5,895 nt of DNA from JACDAF01 sp036276035 (lineage in GTDB: Bacteria; Chloroflexota; Limnocylindria; P2-11E), in NCBI GenBank assembly GCA_036276035.1, contig DASUCM010000157.1:1-5895 (forward strand). Reading direction: 5' to 3'. Shown here one piece after another: positions 4,972 through 5,895 of the stretch (the first letter of the stretch is position 1; every line of letters begins with the position of its first letter). The position numbers and the translations under genes were made by a program. Below the pieces are notes generated by a model, which was not told the DNA's origin, searched no databases, and saw only the letters and a list, made by a program, of their open reading frames with translations.

Positions 4972-5895
4972 CCCTCGACCGCGACGTCCTCGCCGAGCCG
5001 GCGCGTCGCCGGGTCGCGCAGCGCGCGCGGCTCGGGGATGCCGTCGAGCCGGGGTCCCTCGCCGCCGACGAGCGGCGAGACGATGAACAGCGCGCGATCG
5101 GCCAGACCGGCGCGCACGAGCGCGGCCGCGACGCGTGGCCCGGCCTCCGACAGGACCGAGTTCACGCCCTGCTCGCCAAGCCAGCGCAGGGCGCGGCCGA
5201 GATCGAGCCCGCCCTCGGCGCGCGGGATCGTCGCCACGAGGACGCCGGCGTCGCGGAGCCGGTTCACGCGGCGCACGTCAGCGTCGCGCGCGACGAGGAG
5301 CATCGTCCGCTGCGGATCGCGCGTGCGGACGATGCGCGCGGCCGGCGGCGTGCGCGCCTCAGTGTCGACGACGACGCGCAGGGGATCGCGCCCGCGCACC
5401 TCGCGCACCGTCAGCTGCGGATCGTCGGCGAGCACGGTGCCGACACCGACGAGCACGGCGTCCATGCGGTCGCGCAACCGGTGCACTTCCTTCAGCGCGC
5501 GCTTTCCCGACAGGTAGCGGCGGCCGGGCACGGCGGTGCGTCCGTCGAGCGTGAGCGCGAGCTTCAGCAGCACGAAGGGCCGGCCCTCGCGGACCCGCAT
5601 CACGAAGCCCTCGTTGAGGCGCAGTGCCTCGGCCTCGAGCAGGCCGTGCTCGACCGCGATGCCGGCGTCCCGGAGCGCGCGGAAGCCGCGCCCGTCCACC
5701 TTCGGGAACGGATCGCGCATCGCGGCGACCACGCGCGCGATGCCCGCGTCGCGCACGGCGCCCGTGCACGGCGGCGTGCGCCCGTGATGCGAACAGGGCT
5801 CGAGGGTCACGACGAGCGTGGCACCGCGCGCGCGCTCGCCCGCGTCGCGCAGCGCGAGCACCTCCGCGTGCGGCTCGCCCGCGGCGTGATGCCAG
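4959..5895 (-). CDS. ribD: Riboflavin biosynthesis deaminase/reductase (RibD), 5' end off the window
   Basis: Bifunctional enzyme for the second and third steps on the GTP branch: deamination of the pyrimidine intermediate, then NADPH-dependent reduction of its ribose side chain. 311 codons are visible and the frame runs off the right edge. From homologues about 40 N-terminal residues are missing. The deaminase zinc site is complete: HAE (codons 5870-5862, His ligand and catalytic Glu) and the two Cys of LEPCSHHGRTPPC (codons 5795-5793 and 5768-5766). The RibD-typical AMRDPFPKVDGRG and LNEGF segments follow. The reductase domain begins near GRPFVLLKLALTLDGRTA and has DAVLVGVGTVLADDPQLTVR and a late SEAGP; the usual SxWIT stretch reads RRYLSG instead. 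GTG at 5859-5861 is an internal Val codon, not the start. It abuts ribE with zero spacing and heads the visible rib operon, whose promoter and any FMN riboswitch would lie outside this window. Confidence 0.95.
   Translation of the reverse strand, partial: WHHAAGEPHAEVLALRDAGERARGATLVVTLEPCSHHGRTPPCTGAVRDAGIARVVAAMRDPFPKVDGRGFRALRDAGIAVEHGLLEAEALRLNEGFVMRVREGRPFVLLKLALTLDGRTAVPGRRYLSGKRALKEVHRLRDRMDAVLVGVGTVLADDPQLTVREVRGRDPLRVVVDTEARTPPAARIVRTRDPQRTMLLVARDADVRRVNRLRDAGVLVATIPRAEGGLDLGRALRWLGEQGVNSVLSEAGPRVAAALVRAGLADRALFIVSPLVGGEGPRLDGIPEPRALRDPATRRLGEDVAVEGYLR

Noticed and set aside
4959..5895. FMN riboswitch upstream of the rib operon
   Set aside because: Rib operons are often controlled this way, but the operon's start lies beyond the right edge, so nothing can be said; no such element is visible in the window.
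1..5895. A novel defence, mobile or biosynthetic system
   Set aside because: All genes but the truncated first one are well-known metabolic enzymes in familiar operons. I see no transposase, integrase, direct-repeat array, tRNA, attachment site or composition break.

Overview
This is a compact, very GC-rich bacterial stretch (about three-quarters G+C by eye, with G or C at nearly every third codon position). There is no DNA longer than about 50 bases without a gene. GTG starts are common, and neighbouring genes overlap or abut by 0 to 4 bases. The style fits an uncultivated, GC-rich soil or sediment bacterium, for example Rokubacteria/Methylomirabilota, deltaproteobacterial or Binatota-like lineages. 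That placement is an impression from composition and protein style, not a demonstrated taxonomy.

Layout: (1) The left edge holds the end of an unrecognised gene with a hydrophobic N-terminal segment (to 359, + strand). A strong 12-bp hairpin begins at its stop codon. (2) 410-2654, + strand, is a complete three-gene operon pxpA-pxpB-pxpC for the prokaryotic ATP-dependent 5-oxoprolinase. This enzyme reopens the damaged glutamine/glutamate product 5-oxoproline (pyroglutamate) to glutamate. (3) 2555-5895, - strand, is a riboflavin biosynthesis operon read right to left as ribD (its first ~40 residues lie off the right edge), ribE, ribBA and ribH. It covers nearly the whole committed pathway: RibA makes the pyrimidine precursor from GTP, RibD deaminates and reduces it, RibB makes the four-carbon unit from ribulose 5-phosphate, RibH condenses the two into dimethylribityllumazine, and RibE dismutates that to riboflavin. 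The phosphatase step and the FMN/FAD-forming RibF are not here.

The two operons converge with no spacer: the ends of pxpC and ribH overlap in coding sequence by 100 bp. The overlapping part of ribH is a basic tail beyond the usual end of lumazine synthase.

I see no previously undescribed system, mobile element, CRISPR array, RNA gene or defence locus. The window is core metabolism. The points most worth a second look are the convergent coding overlap, a Gln in place of the metal-binding His in the RibB domain of RibBA, and the hairpin between the first gene and pxpA.
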